Of a stretch of 64,000 bases of DNA, positions 24,925 to 36,909 are shown in pieces. The stretch spans positions 39,956,440 through 40,020,439 of the forward strand of contig OX485807.1 of assembly GCA_950295325.1 (NCBI GenBank), in the 5' to 3' direction. Position 1 is the first letter of the stretch, and every line of letters begins with the position of its first letter. Under the pieces are notes generated by a model, which ran no database searches, was not told the origin of the DNA, and saw only the letters and a list, made by a program, of their open reading frames with translations. This stretch comes from Polytrichum commune. Taxonomy: Eukaryota > Streptophyta > Polytrichopsida > Polytrichales > Polytrichaceae. The translations under genes and the position numbers were made by a program.

Positions 24925-25222
24925 AACCACCTATTCCCGATCAAGACCCCATTAGGAATCTATAGGGTGCCATAATTTTGATCAAGTTAGAATCAATAAT
25001 GTCATGACACATGTCCCTGCCTTAAGTGTTAAAGTGAGGAGGAATGAGCGGTTATGGCAGACTCTAGACATTGGCAACATGTTTGGGCCAACTTTTGGCT
25101 TCAAATTTTCACAATACCTTCAATTCAAGGAATAAAATTACCGAAAGTTTTGCAATCCTCCATATTTCTATCTTCCTACACGGGAAAAATCTGCACCGCC
25201 TTATACTTCTCAAGATCTAGCT
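24925..25222 (-). repeat. Dispersed repeat C, copy 1
   Basis: Reverse complement of 60483-60766: aattatgg(t/c)accctatagat, ggggtcttgatcgggaatag, cgctcattc and caaatttttcccgtg are shared in order. The other copy sits inside a MITE A copy, so C is probably mobile. No transposase-like ORF; TIRs not obvious. Confidence 0.7.
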
Positions 25223-25351
25223 CATAATCTCTTAAGTGATGGGTTATGGGCGCCTCTACTGTACATACCACACGTCCAAGATGGTTGGTGGCCCACTACT
25301 AAATGCTTGAAAATCGCATAATAAAAATTGTTCATCATTTAATCGAGAAAT

Positions 25352-25545
25352 GTTAGGACATGAGCATGAACATGTGCGTATAACCATAAGTTTGGGACCT
25401 AATCTTATGTCAAAATAAGCTTTGTTGTAAATGCATTCATACTTGAACCATACTTACTACATTATGAATCTGATTTAGTGTGGCCATAAAATGATGTGCC
25501 TCGATAATGAAAGTGGCCTCCATTAATTTGCTGATGAACAACACC
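25352..25545. repeat. Dispersed repeat D, copy 2
   Basis: Imperfect direct copy of 21640-21885 (aggacatgagcatgaacatg, agtttgggacctaat, atgtcaaaataag, catacttgaaccata, aatgaaagtggcc). It ends about 30 bp before the 25578-26167 element. Confidence 0.6.
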
Positions 25546-25577
25546 AACTCATTCGAAATGCACAGGCATGATTCTTA

Positions 25578-26167
25578 CCCGGGTACGCAACTCCCGTATT
25601 ATATGGTCCTGATTATAATCACTTATAATGCGTTTTAGTCCAATATTTTGTGATACAATTTGTTTTAATGTAGGAAACCCTTGTAGCCCTTCTAAAAAGG
25701 AATCCAAAAATGTAATTATATATAGGAAATGAATATATTTTGAAACATATAATTGCATTAAAAACCTAATTATATGATTTTTTTAATACAAGTACCATAG
25801 GTCAAACTACCCAACTTTTTGGACTTTTTAATAAAATTTTAACATTGTGAATAAATTATAATTTTAATGGGAGGCAACTATTCGTGGCTTATAATTTTAA
25901 TGAGAGGCTTAATAAATATGCAACCCAACTTTTTTTTTCATCTCATTTATTTAATTTGGTCTTCATCCAACTTTTTTTTCATCTCATTTTATTTAATTTG
26001 GTCTTTACCCAACTTTTTTTTCATCTCATTTTATTTAATTTGGTCTTCACCCAACTTTTTGATCATTTTAATTTGATATAATTTGATATAATTTTTACAA
26101 AAGCCGTCCTCTAAGCCGTTTTAAGTACGATGCCCCCTGCGTATAATATGGGAGTTGCGTACCCGGG
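25578..26167. mobile_element. 590-bp non-autonomous DNA transposon with 8-bp TSD
   Basis: The left end CCCGGGTACGCAACTCCC is exactly inverted at the right end, and the TIR continues with a mismatch through RTATTATA. Both sides are flanked by the identical 8-mer GATTCTTA (25570-25577 and 26168-26175). An 8-bp duplication is typical of hAT and P superfamilies. The first bases CCCGGGTA resemble CACGGGTA at the ends of the 8.6-kb element at 37332-45952, which makes the same duplication length, so that element's transposase family may mobilise this one (inference). The interior is non-coding, AT-rich and contains a tandem repeat. Confidence 0.88.
25924..26062 (+). repeat. 42-bp tandem repeat, three and a half copies
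   Basis: The unit starts ccaacttttttttcatctca and ends aatttggtctt(c/t)a. It is repeated three times with small indels in the T-run, with a partial fourth copy. It lies inside the 590-bp TIR element. Confidence 0.85.
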
Positions 26168-28126
26168 GATTCTTACTTAGTTGTCATGATTCTAGAGGGG
26201 AAAATCTATCAAGTTGGATGCCACCCCATTGGAAAGCATCGTCTTTAATTTTTCTTTTCATCTAAAGACACAAGCCCAAAAAATCACAGCATGCATCTTG
26301 CTCACGAATAATCACGAAAATTGCAAGTAGCTGGGTGATGTGGGAATTGGGTAGTGGCTCAGGTTGGCGACTGCTGCACACATGTATGATAAGGGTTTGG
26401 GATTTAGGGTTTAGGTTGTGGAGAAGACGAAATGCACTCATTGGTGAAATGAATCACTTGGTGTTTGATCTTCTGACATTATATTCGTTAATTAGAGACT
26501 TTGGAAAGTTTCAAAATAAATGCAAATGGTTTAATATCTAGTTCAATTTCTTATTGTGATGACATGTATTTGTGCCAAATTGGTTAGTGTTGCCCATGCA
26601 AAACACTTTATTAAGTCACATTGAATATATATTTTTTGTTTTTCTTGTTCTTTATTTGAAAAACTACGTCCTTCAATAGTCTCAAAATCATGAAAAAGTC
26701 TCCGATTACCGAATATAGTGATAGGATGGGAAAAAGTTGCTTAGGATAGGAAAAATGTGGCAAAGTATTTGGTTACGTGCTCTTGGGCTGCAACATGGTG
26801 GCCTTTGGCCATGGCTTTGTGGTCTTTGGCATCCACTAAATTATTTGTGTTCTTTGACTATATCCCTTGTTCATGCACTAGTTCATGAATTCTGCAATAT
26901 GGAAAAAGTATAGTCTTTAGCCATCAAGAATTAAGTATTTTTCATAATGAGCACAACATGTGCATTGCATTCAGAAGTGGTGTTCATGTCAGGTGAACCT
27001 AGATTTCATTTGTCAAGATTAATAACAAAATAAAAAACAAAAGCACCCAGAGAACTTTAGGCAATAGATTTTGCCCCCATTTCATGTAGAAAAATATGTA
27101 ATAGAGTGGACAAACCTAGTTTGCCAATGTTATGTCCAAAGAAACCTATCACCTTATAAGTCCACATTTTGAAGCTGCAGACTATAGTTCATGATTCAAC
27201 CACTTTGCAAACTTTGATGTCGACCCCATAAGGTAGCAGTGCCTAAAAGTAACACGATTCCTTTTGGCAACACCTATTTTTCATTCTCAAATCGTCACCA
27301 AGTGAGTGTGGCAGTGCCATCAAGTAAGTCATTGTTAAAGATGATTAATCATATGTGGCATTAAGAACAAACAAGCACCACACACTTTGGCCATTCCTAG
27401 TGGCGGTGTAAGAAGAATGCAAGAATGCCTTAAAAGGAGCACCAACTTTGGCCTATCACAATGGCTAATCTAGGATCTATCCACTCACAAGTGTTTACAC
27501 CATGGACTATGAAGTTGTCCCAAGGCCCTATAAAATATGTGATTGGCCGTTGAACTCGTCTCGGGACCACTTTGGTTAACACCAAGGAAAAAATGTTACA
27601 GTGACCATGGAGTTTGAGGTCCTCAAAAAACATATTTTAAGGCCTAAATTATCCATTGACATGGTCCAACGAGTTTTGTGGTGGGAGAGGCAAAAGAGGT
27701 GCTCTCGTAGAAAAAGGCAAGGGCCCATGGCAAAGAAATGATGTTATAATATCTTTTTAATAATAATAAATTCGGGGGAAGGCAAGATGAAGACAAGAGA
27801 AGACAAAAGAATGATCAAACTTGAAAAAAAATTCTTCCAAAACGGCCTTTTTTGAACATATATAAAAAAAAAATCAGCACATTCGATTTTTGGTGCATGG
27901 TCATTCTTCTTAATCCACATTCGGTTTACATCTAGTGAGGGGCCCAAAGGCTTCGTAAATTGACTTTTGAAGAAATTGGACCATGGAAAAGGCCATCTTC
28001 CATGGTCCAACTTCATGGTCCATAGTGTAAACCGGCCCTCAATGAGGCAAAGTACGAAGTATTCCACAAAAGGGGGACAACATCTTCATTCAATAAAAGG
28101 CTCTTAGCTGTAATAAAGCTGATCTT

Positions 28127-28403
28127 GTGGCCAAGGCTAGATGCCCACCTCTTTGAGTTGGGTCCTTACCACTATTGCTATCCAAGGTGAAAACACCACC
28201 CATTAAATTATGGCATTTACATTTCTTTTATTAGATGATTTGACTCCGGAATAAACATCAGAGACCCCAAAGTAGACTAGAAAGATCCACTTGAAATAAA
28301 CTAACCACAAACTTGCAGGGATAAGATTTTGACTAGACCCATTTCAACACGGTTATAGTGGTGGGGCCTAGCTTATCAAAGAGGTGGGTGTCTAGCCTTG
28401 ACC
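28127..28403. mobile_element. MITE-like fold-back, 277 bp
   Basis: The left arm ggccaaggctagatgcccac followed by ctctttga is mirrored at the right (tcaaagaggtgggtgtctag then ccttgacc). The pairing continues to about 50 bp per side. No target duplication fixed; no ORF. Confidence 0.6.
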
Positions 28404-29841
28404 AACATCAATAAATTATATTTAAGTAAAACTGACTTAATCCAAGTCCAAACTTATAGTATGTTGAATATTATCATAGGATCCTAGATTAATAGTATTG
28501 TATGGTACGATCCTCTAGTAAAATGTGTAGAGTTAAATATGATAATATTATAGCAATTGTTATTATATTTTCATTACCTAACATTATTTATTACATATTT
28601 AACATTAAAAGAATAGATACATGATTTTTACCATCAATATTTAATAGTATAACATTGCCAATTCACATATCTCCCATGAAACTTAGTGTATCAACGGAAC
28701 CATGGAATTAAAGCGACCAAAAAGTCCAAATTTTCAATATATGTCGAGATTTGCATAAATACAAGTTCAATGGACCCCCCCCCCCCCAAAGAAAAAAACA
28801 AAGTGGATTGTAAAAGGCTCATATCTCATAATGACTTTGAGAAATTTTGTAGGTTGCTTAGAAATGTTATATTTTTTGAAGTTTGTTTTGTAGACTCTTG
28901 AAAGTTTTTCAAACCTATGGAAAGTTTTTTTGAACTTTTTCCATGCTACGTAGCCTGCTTGAAATAGCAAAAGTTTATGGGAGTGTCGCTTGTAGGCTCA
29001 TCTACCTTATATTAATATACTACACCATGTGTAAACCCTACTTTGCATGGTGTTCAAGTATTCCTATCAACCTGCATGTTGCATATGCAAACAACATCAA
29101 ACCACCCATTGCATACGTGATATGTGGATGAAAACCCATTGTATGGATGAAACCGCATCATCCACACATCCTGGATGATAAATGTGACCATATTTCGTGA
29201 TGTTTTGTCACCGGAGGCCGTGACTACTCCCTATATGACATGGTTCAATAGATATAATAGAGGATGGCATAATCATATGTGAGGTGTCAAGTTCATGGAT
29301 TGGAAATTGCACCAAGTGCTCCCATTTTAGTGTCTTGATGGTTCTATTCTATAAAAAACAGCCCTTGGAATTAGTTCATGATCATTTACCCTAAACATAT
29401 ACTCAGGGTGAAATGCACAAATTGCTTGGCTACACATGATCATGGGGCCGATGTGTCGATAAGTACACGTGCCTAATTCGGTTACCGATCTTAATCGGAC
29501 ACCTAATATATTTGACTGGTTGGTGGTTAAGGGTTAGGTGTGGCTCCAAGAACGGATACCAAAAAGACATGTGTGCAAAAGAGTTTGGAATATGTGTTAA
29601 AAAAAAAACATGAAACCATCTCCAAGTTTTATATTCTGCATAATTGGGAAGACCTACATGATCATTTAATGAACCCAAGAATCTTTACTTTGATAATGAA
29701 TAAGATATTCATATGAGCTCCAAAAATTATGAGGAAAGTGGCTATTGCCCCGATTTTGATTTGCTAATCATCTCATACCAATTGTGTGTTGTGTATACTA
29801 GGAGAAGTGTGGCTAGAGGGAAAAGGTAGCCATTAAGTTAA

Positions 29842-29918
29842 GCCCCATCTACCTTAGAGATAGCAACAAGATTTGGTGTTGTTGCTCAAAGTCACCACTA
29901 CACAAGGTAGATGAGGCC
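29842..29918. repeat. Short hairpin
   Basis: gccccatctacctta at the left pairs with taggtagatgaggcc-type sequence at the right; the centre holds ttggtgttgttgc. Purpose unknown. Confidence 0.45.
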
Positions 29919-31071
29919 AACGCGGCTAGCTCCCTTAATCAGACACATAATTTTTGGTTCTTAATCAACAGTACAATCACTCTAATTCGGTGGGTGAGTA
30001 ATACATGTTGATTTGGCAACCACCTTGATGATATTTGGATAGTCACCTTCACAAAAATCAAACTACACACCCATCATCCTCCATAACTAGGAGTGCTATC
30101 CACCGAGCTATGACACACTTGATTTTTGTGGGCGAGGTGGGCAATTTAGGAGGTGACATGTGGTTGTGAGGTGCCAACCAACTTGTATTGTGGGTATTCC
30201 ATAATGAATAGCTAAGTTCAACAACCGTTTTTATCTTACTTCATAGACATGACACAGTCAACATTGGTATTAAACCTGGTTTTCATTGGCAAATGACCTA
30301 TCTAGAATTTGCTAATGATGTTGTGCACTTACATAACATTGAACAATGAAGGAATCCTCCTATACCACCAAATTGAGAAGTAAAGAATCTTTGATTTCCA
30401 AGCATAGATCAACACCTTCCTCAACTCCAAGATCATCTATTTCAAATTCTTAGGTCCCAATTCGCAATTGCTAGCTCGCTGAAGCTTCTAATGCTCAAAT
30501 CCATCAGCTGGATGATTCCATAGTGCTGGAGGGTGTCCGCATTAGGCTCATCGATCTTAGTCCCGTGTTGACTATGGCTCTGGTTTGCAAAACAAGCACA
30601 ACCTCAGATATTGGATCTGGAGGATGACCAACACTCTTTGAATTCGATATAGACGTACCTTACAAATCGTATCAAAGAGAGTCATGAATCTGCTGACTAT
30701 CTATTGTGCGTGTAGGTGCAACACAATGTGCACCTACCACAACCAGATGCTTGTATGTCCAGTTTGTGGATTGGCATCGATCGAGCCCAAGTTCCCTCCA
30801 CAAACTTATGAAGAGGAGTGCCAGCCATTCCATCGACAAGATTGATGCGCAGTACTTCTCGTATTAATTTGTTGATCAATTGTACGCAGATCCGGAGCCA
30901 ATTGTCCTTGGATCCGGCAATTGGAATGAGTAGGTGGGGACCTTTCTGGCATCTAGTGGTATAAACCCCTCCTCCGAAGCTACGAAACTTCATGTTCAAA
31001 TTCTTAGGGTGCACTACAATTTTGTAGTGGATTCACTGATTGTGGGACAGCAGTTCATCAGCAGTGGCGCC

Positions 31072-33796
31072 ATGGCACAAGGTTGGGGTACGTCGATGTC
31101 GAGCTTGGTGACTTTGGTGGTTCTTGGGCTGGTGGGAGGTTTCATGAGTTTGAAGGTCACGGAGGCTTTGCATTTCGAGTATGGCCCGATGACGACGGAG
31201 CTCTACACCGCGGGCGTGGACGTCGCGACCTACATCAAGAACGACTGGAACTCGCTTCCCATGTCGGGCATTTGCAACTTCTCGATGCGATATTCGCACG
31301 CGTACCTTGTGAACGCGTTCGGCGTGAAGGGCACGCTGTACACGTACTTCGACCAGCTGACGTTCGATTGCACTTCCGAGCTGTTCAAGGAGTCGCGCCC
31401 TTGCGTCAACTTCGCGTCGGCGTTCACGGCCTGCCGCGACCTGACGTACGACTTGCACTCCACCCTCTCCCACACCTGGACGACTTGCGAAGACTTCAAC
31501 TTCCGCGTCGCCTACCTCTGGGTATCCGCCCGCGTCGCCCCCTTGCAAATCCAAAACCCAACCTCCTCCGCCGCCGCCAAACCTCTCATGGGGCACGCCA
31601 ATGCCGAGGAGCTCGCCGAGCTCGTCCTCAAGGACGACAATTTCTCCAAACCCGGCACCACCAAGGACGGTGGCGATCGCGTCCACACACAGGTCGGCGA
31701 GCAGCCGGGGATCCTGGCCTGCAACTGGAAATACTCCAACCTCTTCCCCATCGCATACGACGGCGTGAGCAACGTGCTGTTGTCAGGGCAGTACCTCATG
31801 TCGGCAAACGATCAGTACACCTTCTCCATGCAGTCGGACTGCAATTTGGTGCTCTACAAACGGGGCTTGGATGGGCAAAATGCATGGAACGGGCTCTGGG
31901 CCACGATGAGCAACATCTCCGACGGCTTCGAGCACAAGTGCGTGCTGGAGATGCAGCCGAATGGGAATCTGGTGGTGAGGGACGACTTCGGGCTGCCGCG
32001 CTGGACCAGCGGCGCCGACACCAGCAACGTCTACCAGGTGGGTGGGTTTACATTGATTAGGCACTAAAGCTAGAAGAAAATGCTTATCCATTGCAAGCAT
32101 CCTCCGTTGCAGTGATCGGGGAGATTTTTGGGCATAATCGGTTGAGATCCTAGTGTTCGCAAGTCCCACCGGTTACATGTTTGACATCCTTTCGGGTATA
32201 TTTCATAAATTCCTCTAAAATGATCGGTAATTTTCCTGCAGTCTTGAACTTCAACCGGTTGTTTCTCAAACTCAACCGGTTCATCTTTAACTAATTGCCC
32301 GATCACAACTCCATTGTGACTTGGCCATTGCAACTCATGCCGAGGAATTGCATGAATGAATCATTTTGGTTGTCAACTGAAGTTTTTTGGCTGCGGTTTT
32401 GGGACAATGCGGAACCAAAACTTTCCGGTTAACAACCGAAATGATTTATTTATGCTTTTTTTTTTTGTTTTTGCCATGAGTCGCAACAGATGGTTACAAT
32501 GAACAAGTTTTCTTCTAGTTAAGGTCCATGTCCAAGAAACAATTGGTGTCCAAAACGCCTCTTCATGGACCTTCTTTCCAGGCTTGAGAAAGATTTGGAC
32601 CCAGGTTTGAAAGTATTGGTGTTTTTAAACTAGGAGGGGATAATCGATATTTAGTGGGAAATTAATGAGATGTTTAAGTCTTGGACAATGTTGAGTCTAC
32701 TAGTATCTGAGCCCAAGCCTCACAATGTGTTACTTTAGGTTCATTGGGCATTGTCTGTGCTCATATGTGAGTACGAGGCAAGTTCACTAATGCCCCCTTC
32801 CCACCTGACTTTAGTTAAGACCCAAAGTATTTCCTAAAAACCGGGTAAAGCTCCCTCGGTTATGGCGGAGGCATCCGACTATCCCAATGCACCTACAAGA
32901 ACTTGCTCCGGAGATTTTCAAGTAGGTTTTAGTTAAGTAGCTTTCACACATGTTCATGGTTTTATCTACCAAGCAATGAATGTTGGGTAGTTTTTGTCCC
33001 ATCCCCAAATGCCTATCTTACCATCGGTTTTTGTTAATGGAGCTCCTCGTGCCCTCATAGCTAAGACTAAAAAGCCACCAATCACAAGGGTGGGAGGCGA
33101 CACTTTTAAAGTTCCTATATTCTTGCCTCATGTTTAGGTACCAATGGGAGGGTCGGTGGTTGAGGCTTAAAACCTCCACTTTTAAGCCATGCCACATCAT
33201 TTGCCACCTAGGCTCGGCACTAAAAAGAGCCGTATGTGTGAACCCTAGATAACTAAAACCGCTTTTAGACTAAAACTACTTCTAACTAATGTCAGGTGGG
33301 AATGCCCCATAAGTCTAACGATGACTTACTGTGGCCCCCTATATGAGGGATGTCTTTATGGGACCTTGAGGTGGGGTTGCACACGTGATACATGCATACG
33401 AACAAATTTCATCCAATGAAAAAGTCTTGAAATAATATGGACCTAGAGATCTAACACCGGAATTAGCTACAATCTTGACCATGCTCTATTCATGGGTTTT
33501 GACTATTCATTTCAAAGTTGTGTAATGAACAATAGTTATTGTTAAGTGATGTCAAGGTGTTCTTTCATTTTTGGCTAAGTGAATTTGTGGTTCAATACAT
33601 GCAGGTGGGGCTCACAGTGCAAATGGATGGCAATGTGGTCCTCTCCGACATGCAGAATGGCATGATGGTGTGGCAAACCAACACCACACAAGCATCAATG
33701 CCGTTACTCATCCCCAACTCATTGAACATCCCCATTTCATCCTCTCTCACCAACATGTTCTCCGGATTAAGCACACCACCCGGTGCCGGTAACTAA
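31072..33796 (+). CDS. Secreted bulb-type (D-mannose-binding-like) lectin protein
   Basis: Two exons, 31072-32037 and 33605-33796, joined across a 1,567-bp GT-AG intron (CAG|GTGGGT ... ATGCAG|GTGGGG), give 385 residues. The ATG at 31072 sits in gcgccATGGc and is followed by a signal peptide (SLVTLVVLGLVGGF, cleavage near residue 32). Residues 33 to about 170 form a region with five Cys (68, 100, 111, 121, 139) that I do not recognise. From about 225 the B-lectin fold is visible, with QSDCNLVLY (254-262) matching the QxDxNxVxY sugar-binding motif and degenerate copies MQPNGNLVV (294-302) and VQMDGNVVL (327-335). The intron splits the lectin domain before its last strand set. Such proteins usually act in the apoplast in sugar recognition or defence. 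The exon is strikingly GC-rich. Retention of the intron would end the protein within nine codons. Confidence 0.85.
32105..32300 (-). repeat. Repeat family F, copy 3 (in the lectin intron)
   Basis: Reverse complement matches 13570-13793 and 10940-11152: gatgaaccggttgagtttga, aaccggttgaagttcaagac, cgatcattttagaggaat. On the minus strand it lies in an 87-codon open frame (32070-32333) containing RKITDHFRGIYEIYPKGCQ and WDLRTLGSQPIMPKNLPDHC. The other copies encode diverged versions of the same string with stops. Confidence 0.7.
32359..32447. repeat. Imperfect palindrome in the lectin intron
   Basis: The left aatcattttggttgtcaac is mirrored by the right gttaacaaccgaaatgatt. Inner parts aagttttttggctgcgg and cggaaccaaaact also pair. 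The same motif occurs unpaired at about 13977-14030, next to the family F copy there. Confidence 0.65.
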
Positions 33797-35084
33797 CTAA
33801 TTATTTTCTCCTCAACACCATCCTCATCATATGATTCGGCAACCAAAATGACTGCCACGTAGGATGAACCGAGTTGAAACAGATGATATCTAATATGGAC
33901 AAAATTTCTCCAAGAGCATACACACCGCCATCCACCCAAAATTTAAACTGCAAAGCCAATCGATTCATCTTGACAAAGTTGGCCATGGTTGGATTTCACG
34001 AATCACCGGTAGCATGTAAACTTACTTTAATTTTGAAATAGTTCAGAATCTTCACTGGTAGTCGGCAGAAGTTTAACATTACAAGAATAATCCAACTAGG
34101 TAGACAAATGGATCATCCTTAATTAAAGGTCCGTCTAACCATTCTCATTCAGCCAGGCAAATGTTGTTCAGGCCATTCAATTGTGGCTCTAGTGCAATGA
34201 AAGCATGATTTCAGATCAAATCGAAGCCATTTTACCAAGCTACCAGTTGACAATATGATGACAAAGTATGATCACTCCCACAACTTTGATTTTGCAGCTG
34301 CCCTCAATACTATGTAGCTTCATGGTTATCAATTTAGACGTGCCAACTCTGATTTACTTGCCAAAATTGAATGAAAACTTATGCCACATCAACTTTCCAC
34401 ATGTTGCAACCAGCGATTGTGTGATATGTGGCATATTCCTTCAAGACATAATTATTTGTGATGAAAGTGCTAAGGTTCTATATATGGCATATGAACACTG
34501 CAACAGAGAATGCACGGTTTGATTTGGTTGCAACTGAAAAGCTTCAAAAATCATGAAATCATCACATGACTAGGTACCGCATGCAATACTCTGCAACGTC
34601 GTGCTGCCATGATATTATTCAATCATACAAAATTGGATCAAATGCACAATCTCTGACCTTAATGTTGTATTGTTATCATGATTCATTGTTGAGCTGCTGA
34701 TGTGGTCAATATAACTCTCTCAACTGCGGTAAGCAAATTACAGAACACTATAAAAGAATTATACCACAGTTATGGCATATCTCACATGATCACTCGGCCT
34801 TGGAGTCTAGACAGATGTAGATTAAAGGCTTATCAAAGGCATGAATTGAAGAACTTACACCAAAATTACATGTCTATAAAGTACAGTGGATTACAGGCTC
34901 AAATTTTGTTGCCCATTCTAAGCTCAAAAGTGGACATGATTGGGGACCTATATGATCATTTATATTAGTTTTCAAATATGACATATTCATACGTTCCTTT
35001 CTTTGCTTTCAAATATGAGGACTCTCATATGAGGACTCTCACATGGGGACAAAGAAGCTTGAATCCCATTGTCATGAAGTTAGG

Positions 35085-35215
35085 CCCCTTTCCCGGGGCG
35101 GCAACTCTTCTTTCAAAAACAACTCCTTATTATTCCCTTCTAATGTATCTAAGAGTTTACAATTTTTATCATGCAAAAACAAACAACATGCGCAAAAAGA
35201 AGACATGAGAGGAAT
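35085..35215. repeat. Dispersed repeat E, copy 2
   Basis: Imperfect direct copy of 1440-1700 (cccggggcggcaactcttct ... ttcccttctaatgtatc ... aagaagacatgagaggaatcc). Confidence 0.5.
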
Positions 35216-35325
35216 CCAATGACACCATAAACGTTCAAATCAAAAAAGATTTGGACCTCCAAGAATTAATTTTAGGACTTATTACAAGGGGACTTAGGGC
35301 ACGTTTCAGGGTCTAGGGTTTGAGG

Positions 35326-35705
35326 GCCACAAGGGGGCATGCTCGGGGGGGGTAGTCATTGGTTGGAGTAGCAATATATGTGCGAACAAATGATAGGGTA
35401 TTTTAAAAACATGGGGGCAAAAAATTATAAATGGACTTAAGAGTAATATAGGGTATTAAAAATGGCACTGGACATCTTTAAAGTACTATAGGGTATGGAA
35501 TAATAGGTAATTTGGAATTATAAGTAATGCAAGCCATTTTTCTATTAACCCAAAGTAGAAATTTACACAATGATAGCATGTGAAAAAAGAAAAAAAATGG
35601 AAAGTAATACCCCCCTATAAAATAGTGGTTGTTCGCACCTATATCCTTAACTTTTTAACACACTGCCCCCCCCGAGGCCCCGAGGGGGCATGGGCTTACA
35701 TTAGT
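35326..35705. repeat. Fold-back with G-rich arms
   Basis: The left gggggcatgctcgggggggg and gtgcgaacaaatgatagggt are mirrored by the right acccccctataaaatagtgg, gttgttcgcac and the later cccccgaggccccgaggggg. About 380 bp, no ORF shared with known families; a possible MITE. Confidence 0.5.
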
Positions 35706-36199
35706 GTTGGTGTTGTTGATGTTGTGTGTGACTTATGTGTGAGTGGAAAATGGGCAACTGCTTGAGTAATAAATTATGTCCTTGATGAGTCTAGATTATG
35801 TAGCAATAGATGAGTCCCTGATTGAAGCATAAACAAGAACGACAAAACACATTTTGTCTAAATGAACTCATGAAGAAAACATGAGATCTTTTAAACTTCA
35901 AATAGATTGAGCATTTCTAAATTTCAAGTCATTCTCATGGGGCCATTCACAATCAGGGTACTACTTTCGGGACAAAGGACTTAAGGACTTTGTCGCATTG
36001 ATCTTGGTTTTTATCATGATTTACTATTATTTGATCAATAAATTTTACATAAATAAGTAGATAGTTCATAAGCTTTATCAAGAAAGATTTTTATTATTAT
36101 TTAATAATCACCCTAAACCCTAAACCCTAGGCCACATCAGTGGCATTTTTTGCTATTTAGGTGTGCATTGGTGGTCAATTATTTCCTATTATGTATCTT

Positions 36200-36547
36200 T
36201 GTAACGTGTATTACATATTTATTGTTTATAGTTTATTTACAACCTCTCATTCAACTAGGACTCCTTTACTAGAAGACTAGAGGCGTTACCCTGAGTGCTC
36301 TAGCAGTCCTAAAGGTAAAGGGAGTTAACTAGTTGAAGCTATGGTTTTACACTTGGTTCTACCTCATAAGTAACGACCATTAGTTAAGTGCACTTAGAAT
36401 TATCCTAAAGGCATGGAGGGAGAGCTTGCTAGCATATACTTAACTACTAGTTGGAGGTGGCCTCAACTCATAGTAGTATCTAGTATATAAGCTCTAAGGT
36501 TGGGAGGAACATGCCTCTTGAATCTCATAATATTTGAGAACGTTACA
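36200..36547 (+). repeat. 5' LTR
   Basis: 348 bp, TGTAACG...CGTTACA. It contains tatataagctct (TATA-like) about 70 bp before its end. Identical to the 3' LTR except for one transition. Confidence 0.97.
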
Positions 36548-36548
36548 T

Positions 36549-36560
36549 TGGTATCAGAGC
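36549..36560 (+). promoter_or_regulatory. Primer-binding site (initiator Met tRNA)
   Basis: TGGTATCAGAGC one base after the 5' LTR. This is the standard plant retrotransposon site complementary to the 3' end of initiator Met tRNA. Confidence 0.93.
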
Positions 36561-36909
36561 CGGCGCTCTTGTACCTTGTTTTCATTTGAGTTTTTTTTAA
36601 CTTCCGCTGTGTAATTGTTATGCTGGTAATTTTTCTAGAGGGTGTTGCGATCCTGGGGGGTCGCGTCTCGCCTCGTCTCGTCTCGTTTCCTTCCGGCCTA
36701 GCAGAGTGAGGCAGCCTGCTGCCTGGGCAGTGAGCGTCGCACAGGAGAGTTACGTCGTCTCCTGTGGCTCTCAGACACGAGGTTAATTTTTCTGTTGGGG
36801 AAAGCTACTGGGGGGTAGAATTGTTTTGTCTCATGTTTTGGTTTTTATTGTACAGGACCGCGTGAGCAGTCCCGCAAATTTTTGGCATTGTATTTTGTGT
36901 ATTTATGTT

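Larger units (their letters stand above)
26176..31071. other. Intergenic, no gene recognised
   Basis: AT-rich DNA with a C-run (28775-28787) and two fold-backs listed separately. An inverted pair at about 27496-27525 and 28000-28034 (gtttacaccatggactatga versus its mirrored copy) suggests another decayed element. Nothing protein-like is recognised. The end is the presumed promoter region of the lectin gene. Confidence 0.45.
33797..36194. other. Intergenic between lectin gene and LTR element
   Basis: Presumed lectin 3' UTR and AT-rich DNA. It holds repeat E copy 2, a fold-back, and the telomere-like ccctaaaccctaaaccctag at 36114-36130. No gene recognised. Confidence 0.5.

Noticed and set aside
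30934-31071. 46-codon upstream extension of the lectin ORF
   Set aside because: The ATG at 31072 has a good context and is followed at once by a signal peptide; the upstream part has no protein-like features.
31033-31686. 217-codon minus-strand ORF and 325-codon plus-strand ORF (31083-32060)
   Set aside because: Both are shadows of the GC-rich lectin exon; their Arg-rich, low-complexity content is typical of frame shadows.
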